DNA from: Benincasa hispida
Lineage: Eukaryota; Streptophyta; Magnoliopsida; Cucurbitales; Cucurbitaceae
Reading direction: 5' to 3'
Assembly (NCBI RefSeq): GCF_009727055.1
Contig: NC_052354.1
Coordinates: forward strand, 35,490,067 to 35,554,066
Length of the DNA stretch: 64,000 nucleotides
The notes below the pieces were generated by a model. That model saw only the letters and a program-made list of their open reading frames with translations. It did not search any database and had not been told where the DNA came from. Each line of letters begins with the position of its first letter. Within the stretch, counting starts at the first letter, position 1. Below are positions 48,059 to 60,659 of the stretch, piece by piece. The position numbers and the translations under genes are program-made.

Positions 48059-49314
48059 ATATGTGAAGCTTTGTCTTGTTTCTTGTTGGAAAGATTACGT
48101 GTCTTGTTGGATTTGAATGTTGTCTTTTTTAAGTTGATGTAATTCCTATTGAAATTTCAAGGAGTCGTCAGCTAATGATTTTACAACTTCTTCTAAAGAC
48201 ATACCTGAGAAAAATGATGAGGATGATTGGTTTCAGTTTTCAAATTGCCTTTAAGATCCACACTTGAAGTTAGGATGATCTCTCTACCCTTAATTGTAAG
48301 TTTTCCCATGCGGATCGTACTTCCTTTGGAAGCCTCCTATTGCATTCATTTGAGCTTGTGATCAAGCTTCAGAAGTATGTTTAGCCACTCCACATGCTTC
48401 ACATGTCTTAACTTGAGAAAGATCGCCTTGAGCAACTTGTATAAAAAGAGACACAAGATTAGAGTCTTGAGTTTTAAGCTCACTTACATTTTTGGATTGA
48501 GCAATGTTGTGGTCGAGAGTCCTTGATTCGAAATTTTGAGAATTTTCCACCATGGTGGATATGAGTTGACTAGCTTTGGTGGACACCTTGTCAACTCAAG
48601 CCCCTCCGACAGCAGCATCAATATTGCTCCTTTTCGATGGAAGCAACCCTATGTAGAAATACTGGATAAGATATTGTTTAGAGATATAATGATAAAGAAA
48701 TGAAGCACAAAGTTGTTTATATCTTTCCTAATATTCATAAAGTGACTCTCCTACAACTTGCTTAATGCCATAAATTTCTTTTCTAATGTTGTGTGCCTTA
48801 GATGCAAGGAAATTTTTTTTTTTAAGAACTTCTTTTTCAAACCATTTCATGTAGTGATGGATCCTGCCGGCAAATATTACAACCAATCTTTGATCACATC
48901 CTACAAAAAGAAGGGAAAGGCCATAAGATTAAGTTTTTCTTGGGTTACCCCATGCGGACGAATTCCATCACATACTAGATGGAATTCTTTTATATATTTG
49001 TGCAGATTCTCGCCAAGTTGTCCTCTAAATGTAGGCAAGAGATGCACATGTCCCGGTTTACGTTTGAATGGATCGGTAGTCTCTGGGTACACTATGCACA
49101 ACGGTTGTTGGTTGTAATTTGGCTCTGCAAGCTTTCGCAAGGTTCGCTCCCTTGCTTCTTCCATAATGTTTGATTGAGTTGGTTCCTCTTCTTCTTGCCT
49201 TAGCTCTTCAAATTGTCCTTCTTCTCTTCTTGTTCTTTTCTTTCGAAGTCGCCTTTCCTCATGGTTTATGTCTACAATCCAATCAGAAAGTACACTCCGA
49301 GAGCAGTGGGTCAT
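48059..49314 (-). pseudogene. Gypsy gag remnant
   Basis: 49314-48901 encodes a gag N-terminus with an arginine- and glutamate-rich stretch and then LLPTFRGQLGENLHKYIKEF, a hallmark of the Retrotrans_gag domain of Tat/Athila elements. Frames shift several times. 48586-48362 holds a knuckle beginning CEACGVAKHTSEA whose last Cys codon is a TGA stop. Capsid function is lost. Confidence 0.88.
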
Positions 49315-49414
49315 GCACGAAAGGAAATTTAATCACACTAACTATTTTTAGGTTTATTATTTCTCTTATATATATTTTCAAGGAATTCAAAATTCAAATA
49401 AGACAATTTCACAG

Positions 49415-49433
49415 TTCCCTGACAACGACGCCA
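49415..49433 (-). other. Primer-binding site of the gypsy element
   Basis: TTCCCTGACAACGACGCCA is the complement of TGGCGTCGTTGTCAGGGAA, a variant of the TGGCGCCGTTGCCGGGGA site used by many Athila/Tat elements (tRNA-Asp type). It adjoins the LTR edge at 49437. Confidence 0.88.
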
Positions 49434-49759
49434 ATTTGTTTGGCCCAAAAATGATGTCGTTAGTTTCAAGCTTAGCACTAAACAAATAAAATTTGTAAAA
49501 CTCATACAACTACTAATACTAACACGTAATAATAGTAGAAGTAGGAGGTTGATCCTCAGTAAACCTCTTTTAACTAGCAAACTTGACTCTTGAATTCCAA
49601 TTTGAGGGAGAGGGAGGGGGGAGGGGGAGGTTTGTTGAATTTTTAGAAACAAACTAAAACTAAATCTAGGATTAATATGAATTTTGTATGAGACTAATAG
49701 TAGAGAGCATAAAAGAATTATTACTAAGATTTCAATGTAAAAGATCTTAGGGAATTATG

Positions 49760-51740
49760 TGTTAGAGTATATTAACGTGTAGCGGAGGGAAAACATAATT
49801 AATAAGCACTCTAATCATATTTAATTTGAGTTTAAAACATGCTTCAAAGTAACTTTTACATAAAAGAGTTTGTTGAACACAATATCTTTGAAATATCCTC
49901 TTAAAGTTCAGCTGAGTTCCACGTGAAAAGAGCTTTAATCTTCAAGTAAACAACCACCAAGATCTTCTTTACTATTCACTTGCAAGGATTGTGTGGCGGA
50001 AACACTAAATTGAGCTGGATGTATATGAGATTTGAAGAGGGTTTGGTGATTTCTGCAGAGTTTCTTTTGAAGTTCTTGTAAGCATGAATCATTATTCAGT
50101 TGAGCACTCCAATTTATAGAGCTTTCACCATGCAAATTCATGGCTTACATCAAGGGCGGCTCCTACTTCATAGAGAAAATGGAGATGTGAATAAGGAAGT
50201 TCAATACATAGTGGAAATTTCCAACATTTTGGAAATCTCCACTTTGAAAAACAATTTTCAAAAGATTTTTCCAAAAAATGATTTCTAAAACCATTTTTAT
50301 ATTAAACTTATTTAATTTTATTTATTAGTTTTATAAAAATTAATTCAAGTAATTAATTTTTAAATAAAACTAATTAATTAAACCTTTTAATTAATTTTAT
50401 TAATTTAATATCTAATAAATTAATATGAAATTAATATTATACAATTAATATTTAAATCATATTTTAAACATAATCGTTTCTCCAATTTCGTTTAATTTTG
50501 ATAAAATTAAATATTTTAATTGTATCGAATACAATAGATAGAAACCCTAATTGAATTTGAACATTTCAAATTATAAATCCTAATTTCAAATCTTATCAAG
50601 ATTTCTTAGTTTACTAATCCAAATTACAAGCTAGTAGAGGAGTCTTATGGACCTACAGATCATGAGCTCCAATGACTTGTAATTAATTGGTTAAACTATT
50701 TAAACCGAATTAATCACTATTCGTTAATTACCAAGACATTTCACTATAGCTCGATAGTTGCACTCTCCTTACTATAGATATATTTCTGTCCATTTTAACC
50801 ATAATCGGTAAGTTAATCCTTCACAAGTCATTCGTATTTACAACTGGGTCAAAGATTACTGTTTTACCCCTGTAAACACATCTTGCTCCTTAAGCTCCCA
50901 CTGATCCTCATTGAACAATTGATTTATAGTCCAACTTATAAATCAGAACCCTCTCTTCTATGAGAGGACGGGGCCCCGTTGTTCAAGACAAGGCATCAGT
51001 GCATAAGAGAACAACCCATCTGCTAACCCTAAATCGGGTAGGAGTGAATTTCATATTGCAAAGCTATGTCCCCAACTATCTATCTAGTCTTATCCCCTAA
51101 ATGTGAGGCTTATTGAGTAATGTTGTTGAACTACTCTCACCTATGCAGATCAAAGGATAATCCTGAATAAACAAGAGTTTATAGTTAGCTCAGGATTAAG
51201 ATCGAGTTACTTTAGGTCATTGAGTTTGAAATAGTCAGTTTTAACAATAAACGGTTGTTATAAAGAAAAGTGACTATTTCAAGGTTCGGTCTTATGCAAA
51301 GGCCAAGGAAAGAACGCTACTCGGACACTTTCCTTGGTGGCTCTTTTACAGAGGAGAGAGTCAGCAAAAACCTATGAAAAAATGCTACATTGCATAGGAT
51401 GTCCCCACTCACATATCTCTACATGAATGAGTTTTGGATCACATCATTTGTATCAGTATACAAAATGGACTGCATCCAATAGTGTCACAAGAATGAGGTA
51501 CCCAATCTCATCCGTATACTTATGGACCATTTCAGCTACATACTAAAACTTGATCCATTTTTATGTCACCACATAAAGTTAAAGTATTCATGTTATAACC
51601 ATAGATTCGTTTATTAGATTTTCATAGAAGTATGCATTATCAATAGTAATTTATAGAATAAAAAACTCAACAACATTTTTATTGATGAATAGAATATGTT
51701 AACAACATTTACGGACTATGAGTTCAGGCCATTCCCAACA
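49760..51740 (-). mobile_element. Solo LTR, antisense, target duplication TTATG
   Basis: TGTTAGAG at 49760 to TTCCCAACA at 51740; flanks TTATG at 49755-49759 and 51741-51745. Minus-strand start is TGTTGGGAATGGCCTGAAC. Length 1981 bp. The uninterrupted target sequence is visible in the 3' LTR near 41517. Confidence 0.95.
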
Positions 51741-53809
51741 TTATGTTGATTAGTCTAGTTCAATCATTGGCTTAATTATATTCGTGCAATTTAATTATTC
51801 CATAACCCATTAGAGACATTCCCTAATATCCCAATTAGTCTAAAATTGTCAATTAACCATAATTTAGCTCTAAGATGCTGCCTAAAGACATTCCACATCA
51901 AATTCCTAAATTGCATCAATTCTAGGGTTTTCTAGGCTATGACAGGCTTGAAATACTATAGAGTCAATTCAAGAACGATTTATTTGAATGTTGTAAACTA
52001 ATCATACTTTCAAGAAAATAGGAAAAAGTCCAAATTTTCATTCAAGATTTCTTGTTCTTGTAACTTCATTGCAATTATGCTATAGAGCCATGTAATTTTG
52101 CATAAAAAAAATTGAGGTGTCAGCTCATTTCAATCAGATTTTATTGAAATTAAAATCAAGAACATTCAAAAACAATCAGTTACACTAGATGAAAATACAA
52201 GAAAAAGCCTAAAAAATTTACTAACCTAACAATTTCCCCAATAAAGAAGATTACCTAGCCATGAAATGGTAGATTCTTGAAGAAATCCATTGAATCAAAC
52301 AGGAAATTGATGTTGGGATTGGTATCCTAATTCTCCCGGAGTCTCGTTGTTTGTAATTATACACATTATTTATGAATAAAATAAGAGTTATTTCATTCTG
52401 GTATTTACTCATATCTAATAAACAAGGCTCCATAGTTATTGTATGTAAGTTAAGCACGTATATGAGATATACAAGTGGATCATGCCTTAAGTGATAACCT
52501 AAATAGGTATGTGGTATAAGGATTAAGGAGGGATTCCTAATCCTGGTGACACTATGGAAACGGCTCGCTTTGTAAAGGTTTGCAAGTATTGTAAACTACT
52601 ATAGATAATAGATCCTGAAAATTCATGTGGAGACATGTGAGCGGGGGTGTCCTATACAAAGAGTTTGTATAAGACCGAACCACGAGATAATTAGTGATAA
52701 CTTGTAGAAATATAAGTCATCTATATAGTTTTATTTAGATTATGCGGCAAAAAGAAGGAAAAGTTGCGTCGACAGTATAGAAATTGGCTTAGAATCACGA
52801 AAATTGTAAAGTGTCGTAAGCACACCCGCTAACCCCATTGCGATGGCAAAATGGAATGTCCAAGTCTTTGTTTTGCAGAAAACAGGTCACCGCATGTGAC
52901 AATCGCTCGAGGACAAAAATGAACAACGCATTATCATAGCATGCGGCAATCATTCAAGAACAAAGAAAGAACAACGCAATTGTAGCGCATGCGACAATCG
53001 ATCATGGACGCAAACGATCAATGCATTTCCACCGCATGCAGCAATCGATAAAAGATCAAAACAATTTCACCGTGTAAAACCCGAACCCTAATTACTTTAA
53101 GTAAGAGTAAGTAATGAGATGTCTCCTAATGAGTTAAATGAAGCCATATTTTAGGAGGGTTAGAGGATGGAAGCAAGAAGAAATAAGCTCTTGTGTAGCT
53201 AAGTGTAAACCCTGAATTCTAAGTTTCTAAACAAGTATGTTTAGCCAAAGGAATAATATATTAAATATTTAATAAGTGAAAATTCTTGTTATTTATAGAA
53301 GTTGTGGAGAAAGGAAAAGAAAAACACATTAAATAAGGAAACTCACTTATTGGTTTGGCACGTGGCAGTTAATCCTTGAATTCGGGAGGCGGCAGGAAGA
53401 TTAAAAAGAAGAGGAACTTCAAAAGCTTGGTTTTGGCAATCTACATGAGCAAATTTAGTGAAATTGGTGTCATTTGAAAGCTGGGAGAATCTAGTTCTCA
53501 AGGTTGTCTTTCCGGAGAAAGATTGCAGGAGAAGAAGAACAAAAAGTGATGAAATTTCAGAAGAGACAGAATCTCGGGTTAATCAGGGCCCGAGGTGAAG
53601 ATTGGAAGCTCTAGGCCAAACTATAAGGAATTTTTGGCTGAAATTTTAAGGTAAGAAATTTACTCAATTCTAAACATGTTTGTAGAAGGAAGTTTCTTCA
53701 AAAGAGGTCTGGATTTTGAGTTATGAATTTTTAAAGTTGTAACAGAGAATCTGTGTATAAGCAAACAGCTGCTTGGGAAGAACAAGCAAACAGCTCACTG
53801 TGGAAATTA

Positions 53810-54010
53810 TAGCGAGATTTTGTGATGAGGATCTCTCTAATGAAGGAAATCTCACTAATTTTTGTGATGAGGATCTCGCTCTAGAAGGGAATTTCACTAG
53901 AAATTAGGCTGAATCTCGCTGGAAAAGTGAGTATCGCTAGGATGAAAGGATCTTGCTCATGAGGAGGATCTCACTCATGAGAAGAATTCGCTCATGATGA
54001 GTATCTCGCT
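53810..54010. repeat. Irregular ATCTCGCT repeats
   Basis: GAGGATCTCGCT, GAATCTCGCT, GAGTATCGCT, GGATCTTGCTCATGA and GTATCTCGCT recur over 200 bp. Confidence 0.65.
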
Positions 54011-54502
54011 GTAAAGCTGTCTTTGATGATGAAAGTTCTATTTGAGATATTTTGCTAGGAATTCTAAGTAGTTTAATCGGGAATTATGTCTTTTCAGGCC
54101 AAGAAGAGCTAGGAGAGGCGTATAACCCGTTAAGAGGCCAACGAGCTGTAAGTGACTATGTGATGAATTGATGTTTTTAATGATTTAAAACCATGATTTT
54201 CTTGAAGTTATTTCTCATGCTAAGTGTTATAAACTATGATTTCTTTGAAGATATTTCTCATGCTAAGTGTTTAAATGAAGTGCCAAACAACGTATTTGTG
54301 AAACTATTTCTCATGCTAAGTAAAGCATGTTTTCCATGGAATTGACATGATGTAAATATGTTATCTTGTCCAAATACTTTCAGCATGTTTAAGTAACTCC
54401 ATTTTTATGATGAACTACTATGACGGATGAACTAGTACGATGATTTGAGCACTAAGCCTTAATGTTCAACTAAATGTTTATGACTAGTTTTACTTAAAAC
54501 GC

Positions 54503-54652
54503 GATACCGAAGGACATTTGAGAAGGTATCCGCCCAACCAGATGCCGAAGGACATTTGAGAAGGTGTCTGACCAACTTGGTACCGAAGGACTTTCGAGAA
54601 GGTACTGGACCAACTTGATACCAAAGGACATTTGAGAAGGTATCTGAGCAGA
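54503..54652. repeat. Tandem repeat, 38-bp unit, four copies
   Basis: GATACCGAAGGACATTTGAG-type units start at 54503, 54541, 54579 and 54617, an exact 38-bp period. Confidence 0.93.
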
Positions 54653-55076
54653 AGTACCCAAGGTATGACGGTACCTAGTTATAACCACGTGCACGTAGGT
54701 AATACGATGTCGAGGGATTGAGCAAAAGGGTTCTCCCCGACTAAGGTTGACGTTGAGGGTTAGATCTAGTAGTTCACTCTCAACCAAGGATAAAGGCAGT
54801 CATATCTTCTCCTAGGCTAGAAGAATAGTTTGAAATTGCTAATGCTTATAAATGTTTATCAACTCATGATGTTACTAATGTATGAGTTTTCCAAGTATGT
54901 TTTCCATATCTAACGCATGCTAATAGTTTTTATAAGCTAATTCGACACAATTTAAGCCAACTTATTTCATAAAGTATGAAGCATGTGTTAGGGTTAAAAC
55001 TAAGCTTGATGTGCTATATTTATATACCTAAGATTGCTAAAGTACATGCATTGATATTCCTAAACACAATGAAGAG

Positions 55077-55150
55077 GAGTACTGAAGGTAAGAAAGGTAT
55101 CTGAATAGATGTAGAGTACTGAAGGTAAGAAAGGTATCTAAATAAATGTA
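55077..55150. repeat. Tandem duplication, 37-bp unit, two copies
   Basis: GAGTACTGAAGGTAAGAAAG starts at 55077 and 55114. Confidence 0.9.
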
Positions 55151-57144
55151 CCTAAGGTGTTGACGGTACATCGAAACCTCCACGTACACGTGGGTAGTTT
55201 TGAAGGAGAGGCTAAAGTATGGGTCTCCTAGGCCATAAACCAGCAAAGAGAGGCCGAACCATGGATCTCATGGCCGATAACAAATGTTGGGAGCTAGAGC
55301 AAGGTATGCTCGTTCTCAACTAAGGAATAATGATGTTTAATGGTGTTTAAGAGTAATTATCAATGCTAATGTTTAGAGGAAGTTGCTTAAGATGCTCATC
55401 GATATATTTTTTTTAAAGAGATCGATATAGGGGTCCCTCCTAGCCATAGCTCAGTATAAAGAGATCGAAGTAAGGGTCTCAATTAAGATTCAGGTTTCAG
55501 ATACAATGGTTGTAAGGGTTTTATGTACACGGTTGCTTGGTATATTTTAGTTTTAGTATTATGTTTTCGAGCTTTCAGTTTAAGCACGAAGTTTATGTTT
55601 TATTAAGTCACTCACTAGGCTTCTAGCTCTCGTTTTCAAATGTTTTCTTTTAGGTAGTGGTTAGTTCCAAAAAGACTATTTTGTTGTTGCTCTGCCACTC
55701 AAAGAAGCAGGTTGAGGGAAGCGTAATTGAAGATCTATATTAGTTAGTACACATGTGTCTGTCTAGTGACTAGTATTCTTGATGGGGCTCACTAGGCTGT
55801 ATTATGCCTAGTATTCTTGATAAGTTTAGCTAAAGCATGCTCGATGGCATCTTCACCTATGAGAGCAGAAGTGAAGATGTTATTCCGCCTCTCGAAAAAA
55901 GGTTGGAAGAATGCGTTAACTAAAGCGAGAAGTGTTTCCAGAGATGGAAACAACCTTGCGTTCATCACGTTCATCCCTATTTCACCATAGACATATGGGA
56001 ACACGGCCGATGACTAAAAGGTGTAAGCCAAGGGAAAGTGGAACCATAGTTGCGTCCTCCACAAGATTGACGAACTTGCGATGTCCTTTCCCTCAACCCA
56101 TTCTCTTTCTGACTCATTTCACAAGACTTGCCACCGCAATCATCAGACACTTTTGCACATCTTCACAACCAGTCCTCAACTTGTATATTAATTTTTTATT
56201 CATTTATTTTATCACCACAATTTACTTATCACCACATTTACTTTATCGCACTTTATTTATCAGCGCATTTTATTCTTTATCACAATTTTACTTGTCATCA
56301 CATTTTACTTTTCGCAAATCAATTCATTATTCTTTATGTTTAACCAGTCGCATATACCACAATAGTAACGCATTAATTACAACAATCCCCGTGTTCAACC
56401 TCAGATCACTCTGAGAAACTTGCGTCGAAATTATACTTGGTCTAACGTAATAAAACTTGTGACACGCACACTACACGAATGCATACTACGAAGAATTTAA
56501 GCATCATTTCATACATTTAGAACATAGTATCGCATATTATCATTGTCGCAAAACACATACGTACGTCAACAACCTAACAAGTTGTTGGCGATACAAATCA
56601 ACGCATAAGCATTCAATTAAATTTATCATTACAATTAGTCTCTATATATAACACCTTTGAAACTGGAGACTTACATCTCACCTAAACGACCATATGTGAC
56701 ATAACCTCATTCTTGAGCATTTTAGGAAGTCCTGCTTTTAGGGGCGATCCTTTTATTAGTATGGGTGAGAGTGGCCAGATTGCCAACTCAACATGCCTAC
56801 CTTTTGGGGACTTGTCAGATTTGGGAGCTTGGAACTCAGTTATACAAGATGGAATTCACTCCTTCCCTAAAGCAGGGGTAAGTAGATAGATTGCTCCTTT
56901 AAGGGTTGATTCTGGGGCTTGAACATAGTGGCCATAACTTCTCTTTGGAAGAGAGGACTCAATCATAGTAGGACTATGACTTATGTTCATTAGAGAGATC
57001 AATGGTACTTAAGGAGTTAGATATAACTACAGGGAAAAACGGTTATAGGCCCAGCTGTACTTACCAGCAATCTGTGAAGGGTTATCGCACTATTGATTGG
57101 TTAAGATAGACACATAATATATCTGTAGTAAGGAGAGCTCAACA

Positions 57145-59159
57145 TGTTGGGGTTGATGCCCTAAAGTTTTGTGTCCTGTAGTTTTTAAACAGTATATACA
57201 AACACCTGTGATTGTTAATATATGATATTTACTTCACATCTTGTTGTTTTGCTCGGTTATTTGTTTTATTTGCTTTACCACAAACCAATAAACATAAAAT
57301 TCCTAGTTATTTGTACGTGACTCAAGCATGTAAGTGGTGACATACAAGTGGATCATGTCTTGAGTGATAACCAAAATGGTCTGTAGTATATGGATATAGG
57401 AGGGAAACCATATCCTAGTAATGCTACGGACACAGCCCGCTTTGTGGAATGGTCACAAGTGTTATGACTTACCACAGATGATCTGATCCTGATCATTCGT
57501 GTTGGGGACATGCGAGCGGGGGCATCCTATACAAAGAGTTTGTATAAAACCTAATCGTTCATGATAGAGACTTCACTTCACTAGGATGACCATAGGTAAC
57601 ATGACCTGCCATTGAGGGCGATCCTTTGATTTGTACGGGTGCGAGTGGCCAAGTCGCCAATTCAAACCTACCATTTTGGGGATTCGTCTGATTTGGGAGC
57701 TGGGAACTCAACTACACAAGATAGAATTCACTCATTCCCCGAGGTAGGGGTAAGTAGATAGATGGCTCCCTTAAGGGCTGATTCCGAGGCTTGAACGATG
57801 TAGCACCACACACCTTTTCTTGGTCCGAGAGGTGTTCACACATAGTTGGACTATGTTGTATTGTTCATTAGAGGAATTAGTGGTACTTAAGGAGTGAGAT
57901 GTAACTATAGGGGCAAAATGGTAAATTGGCCCAATTGTACTTACGAGCATCTGTGAAGGGTCATCGTACTCATGATTGGTTATATCCAATGGACACAGAA
58001 ATATATCTGTGGTAAGAAGAGTTCAGCTGTTGGTCTTTAGTGGAATCACTGATAGTTAACGAATGGTAAATTTCGTGGCTAAAAAGTTTAGTCAGCTATT
58101 CACGTACCGTTGGAGCTTTGAGCCACAAGTCCATTAGGTCACCTAGGTAACTTGGATAAAGTCAAGAACCAGTATTTGGGTTAATTTGAAATGTTCAAAT
58201 TGACAAGAGGAAATTCCATTATATATGATATAATTAGATTGGTTAATTATATGTGATATAATTGGCTAAATGTATGAGATACATTATTTTGGAGAAAACT
58301 AGATATAAATATGATTTATATCAAGTAGAGAAAAAATACTATAGTAGATATATGATATCAAACTATAGGATATAAATATAATATGATTACATTTATTAAT
58401 TAAATTAATTGATTAATTATTTAATAATTAACCAATTAATTCACGTTTGAATGTAGGAAGATGGGGCCGCGAAGGTTATGGTAACCGGCGGGTTAAAGTT
58501 TGAAAATCGTTTTCATTTTGTAGAAATAATTCAGTCGTGCTTTTGATCACCTGCGCCCTAAAAAGAATTCGTGAAAGAGGGATCGCGAGAGCCTATACAA
58601 TAGAATCTCATTCGTCTAAACGATCGTCTAGTTCACGCGTTCTCTAAACGATCGTATACCTCTTTCCTAAACCATCGTTCAATTTTTCCTAAACGATCGT
58701 GTAGTTATACTATACTATAAGCATCTCCACTATACAATAGCAGAGTTCTTCTCCCCCGTGCTTATCGTCTACACGAAGCCTTTTCCTCCGTTCTCTACCA
58801 AACTCACCAGAGCCCACTCTTTGGGTTTTTTACGCCGAGGATACCCGGGTTTCCCTTGTGGTGGTGTTGTCCCCACGACCTTGTTCGTATATGTTCGGAT
58901 CTTACAGTAACAGTCGACAGACTCTTCGGATGCTGGTAGCTCGGTGGGAGTTTTTCGCTGCTGTGGGTTCACACATACGAAGGCAGTCTTCCTCTAGTAT
59001 GAACCCCTTTTCTCTATGTTTTATTGTATTTTGAGCATACCGTTGATGAGTTTAATATGGATAACTGTTAGTATAGAATGTATATTGTTTATGTTTTGAT
59101 CACTGTGAAATTGGAGTGATCTAAGCCAGCTCATGGAACTCTCAGTATGAGATCCTTCA
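57145..59159 (+). mobile_element. Copia solo LTR, nested in the 52311-60117 LTR
   Basis: TGTTGGGGTTGATGCCC at 57145 to GAGATCCTTCA at 59159, 2015 bp. It matches the antisense LTR 19133-21185 and the copia 3' LTR. No exact target duplication: left flank CAACA, right flank ATCTA. Three exact TAAACGATCGT words lie near 58617-58700. Confidence 0.88.
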
Positions 59160-60373
59160 ATCTATCAATCTTTAGTGAAGTGCCTGGCAGTTAACGGATG
59201 GTGGATCTCGTGACTAAAGAGTTTAGTTAGTTATTCACGTACCGTTGGAGCTTCGAGCTACAGGTCCATAAGGTCCCCTTGGTAGCTCAATAGATTCAAG
59301 TTGAGAATCAGTTCTTGGTGTTGATTTGAAATATTCAAATTGACAAGAGGTAATTCGATTACATATGATATGATCAGTGTGATGTATGAGATACATCTAG
59401 TGGAGGGTTAATGTAAATGAGATTTACATTAAGGACCATGAGATAGAAAAAGAATTATGATTTATATGTTTCATGAGATGAAATATTAAAACTATAGGTC
59501 ATAAATATAGTATGGTAAGTTGATTTTCATATATATTTATAATAATATTAATTATTGGATAATTATCTATTTTTCTCTAATAACCAATTTAGTGGGAGGT
59601 TATTGGTAGTTTCATGGTAACCGTGAGATAAAAGGAGAAATGTTTTCCTAATTTTAGTAGTTGTTGAATTGAGAATTCCATTCTCAGAAATTACTCACGA
59701 AAAGGTTGTCAAGTAAATACGATTTACTAAACGACAGCTTGGAGAGACTAGACGATCGTGAAGTGTTTCTATACGATAGACACTCAGCTGGCCGATGAGC
59801 TAAACGATCATGCAGCTTTAGCTAATCGATCGCATAGCTTTTGTTAAACGATTGGGCATCGTCTATACGATAGACACTGTCATCTCCCACTTCCTGAAAT
59901 TGTTTACATGATTGTTATCCTCCAGTTTCGTCCTCTAACCAAGTCTACACAGAGCCCACACTTTTGGATTCTCACACCAAGAATACTAAGGTAGCCATTG
60001 TGGTGGTGTCATACTTAACTCGACACAGTCGATTGTAATTGTTAATGTTCAAATACGATTGAAATTTGGAACAATCCTTCCACTCCTCATGAAAATTCTC
60101 ATGTCCAATTTCCTTCAATTGATACAAGAATTGAAGAAATTACAGAAATTGCTCTCAAAATTATGAAATTGGGTCTCTCTCTTGTAAAAAATGGGTCTAT
60201 CTCTTGTAAAAATATGTCTATCGTCGTGAAAATGGGTGAAAAATTACTCTTATATCAAGGTTATAGCATTGCAACGGTGGCAGGAAGCATTGCAATGCTC
60301 TCTTGTGTAGGCGCGCACATTTTTTTATCTTTTCGTCAAAATCCACAGCGTTGCAACGCTGCCCTGTATATCA

Positions 60374-60565
60374 GCATTCTGCCCACCGAAAAGAATGGTA
60401 CAGGTTGGTAGACAAAGGGTAAATAAAATACCGTCTGCTTGAGAACATGTCACATTAAAGAAATGTGGACGATGTGGCCAATTGGGACATAACAAACAAA
60501 AGTGCAACGAACCACTTGACACATCCAAACTCAAAAAATGGGCAAGGACGACATAGGGGACCCAA
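60374..60565 (+). pseudogene. Second MULE, 3' end of transposase gene
   Basis: From about 60376 the DNA matches the reverse complement of 34925-34725 (CCCACCGAAAA, GTTGGTAGAC, GAGAACATGTCACATTAAAG). It encodes a knuckle of the form KCGRCGQLGHNKQKC with minor frame damage. The rest of the transposase gene is absent on the left, replaced by the truncated gypsy LTR. Confidence 0.8.
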
Positions 60566-60659
60566 TAAACGTTATAGATTATTCATTGTTCATTTTGTAT
60601 TATATAGATTGTTTGTATGGGTCCCTCTAAACTTTGTATTATATAAATTGTTCATTCTG

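Larger units (their letters stand above)
52695..56633. mobile_element. TG...CA element of unknown type with target duplication ATTAG
   Basis: TGATAACTTGTAG at 52695 to TTTATCATTACA at 56633; flanks ATTAG at 52690-52694 and 56634-56638. Length 3939 bp, without recognised retroelement proteins. The outer parts (52695-53070, about 55800-56633) share GCATGCGGCAATCG- or TTTATCACCACA-type strings; the inner part (about 53073-55790) looks like a separate LTR, starting TGTAAAACCCGAACCCT and holding GATACCGAAGGACATTTGAG repeats as in some Ty3/gypsy LTRs. The open frames here (for example 54787-54494, 55932-56414) are not convincing genes. Confidence 0.75.
52311..60117 (+). mobile_element. LTR insertion with target duplication ATTGA, itself carrying two insertions
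   Basis: TGTTGGGATTGGTATCC at 52311 to TTTCCTTCA at 60117; flanks ATTGA at 52306-52310 and 60118-60122. LTR pieces are 52311-52694, 56639-57144 and 59160-60117, about 1.85 kb, colinear with 43921-45985. Confidence 0.93.
41183..60373 (-). mobile_element. Athila/Tat-like Ty3/gypsy element, antisense, heavily nested
   Basis: The 3' LTR (41183-42649), polypurine tract (42650-42661, antisense), interior with protease and gag (46990-49314), primer site (49415-49433) and 5' LTR (from 49437) follow in the order expected for an antisense element. The 5' LTR is split by insertions and cut near 60373. The two LTRs, without inserts, align over about 1.14 kb. No reverse transcriptase or integrase was recognised between 42662 and 46990. 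Confidence 0.88.
49437..60373 (-). repeat. 5' LTR of the gypsy element, split by nested insertions and truncated
   Basis: The LTR pieces are 49437-49759, 51746-52310 and 60123-60373, which line up with 41183 to about 42334. The last about 315 bp (LTR start) are missing; at about 60374 the sequence switches to MULE. Confidence 0.88.

Noticed and set aside
55932..56414. 160-codon open frame with hydrophobic stretches
   Set aside because: It is embedded in a TG...CA element and its composition reflects TTTATCACC-type repeats. No domain recognised.
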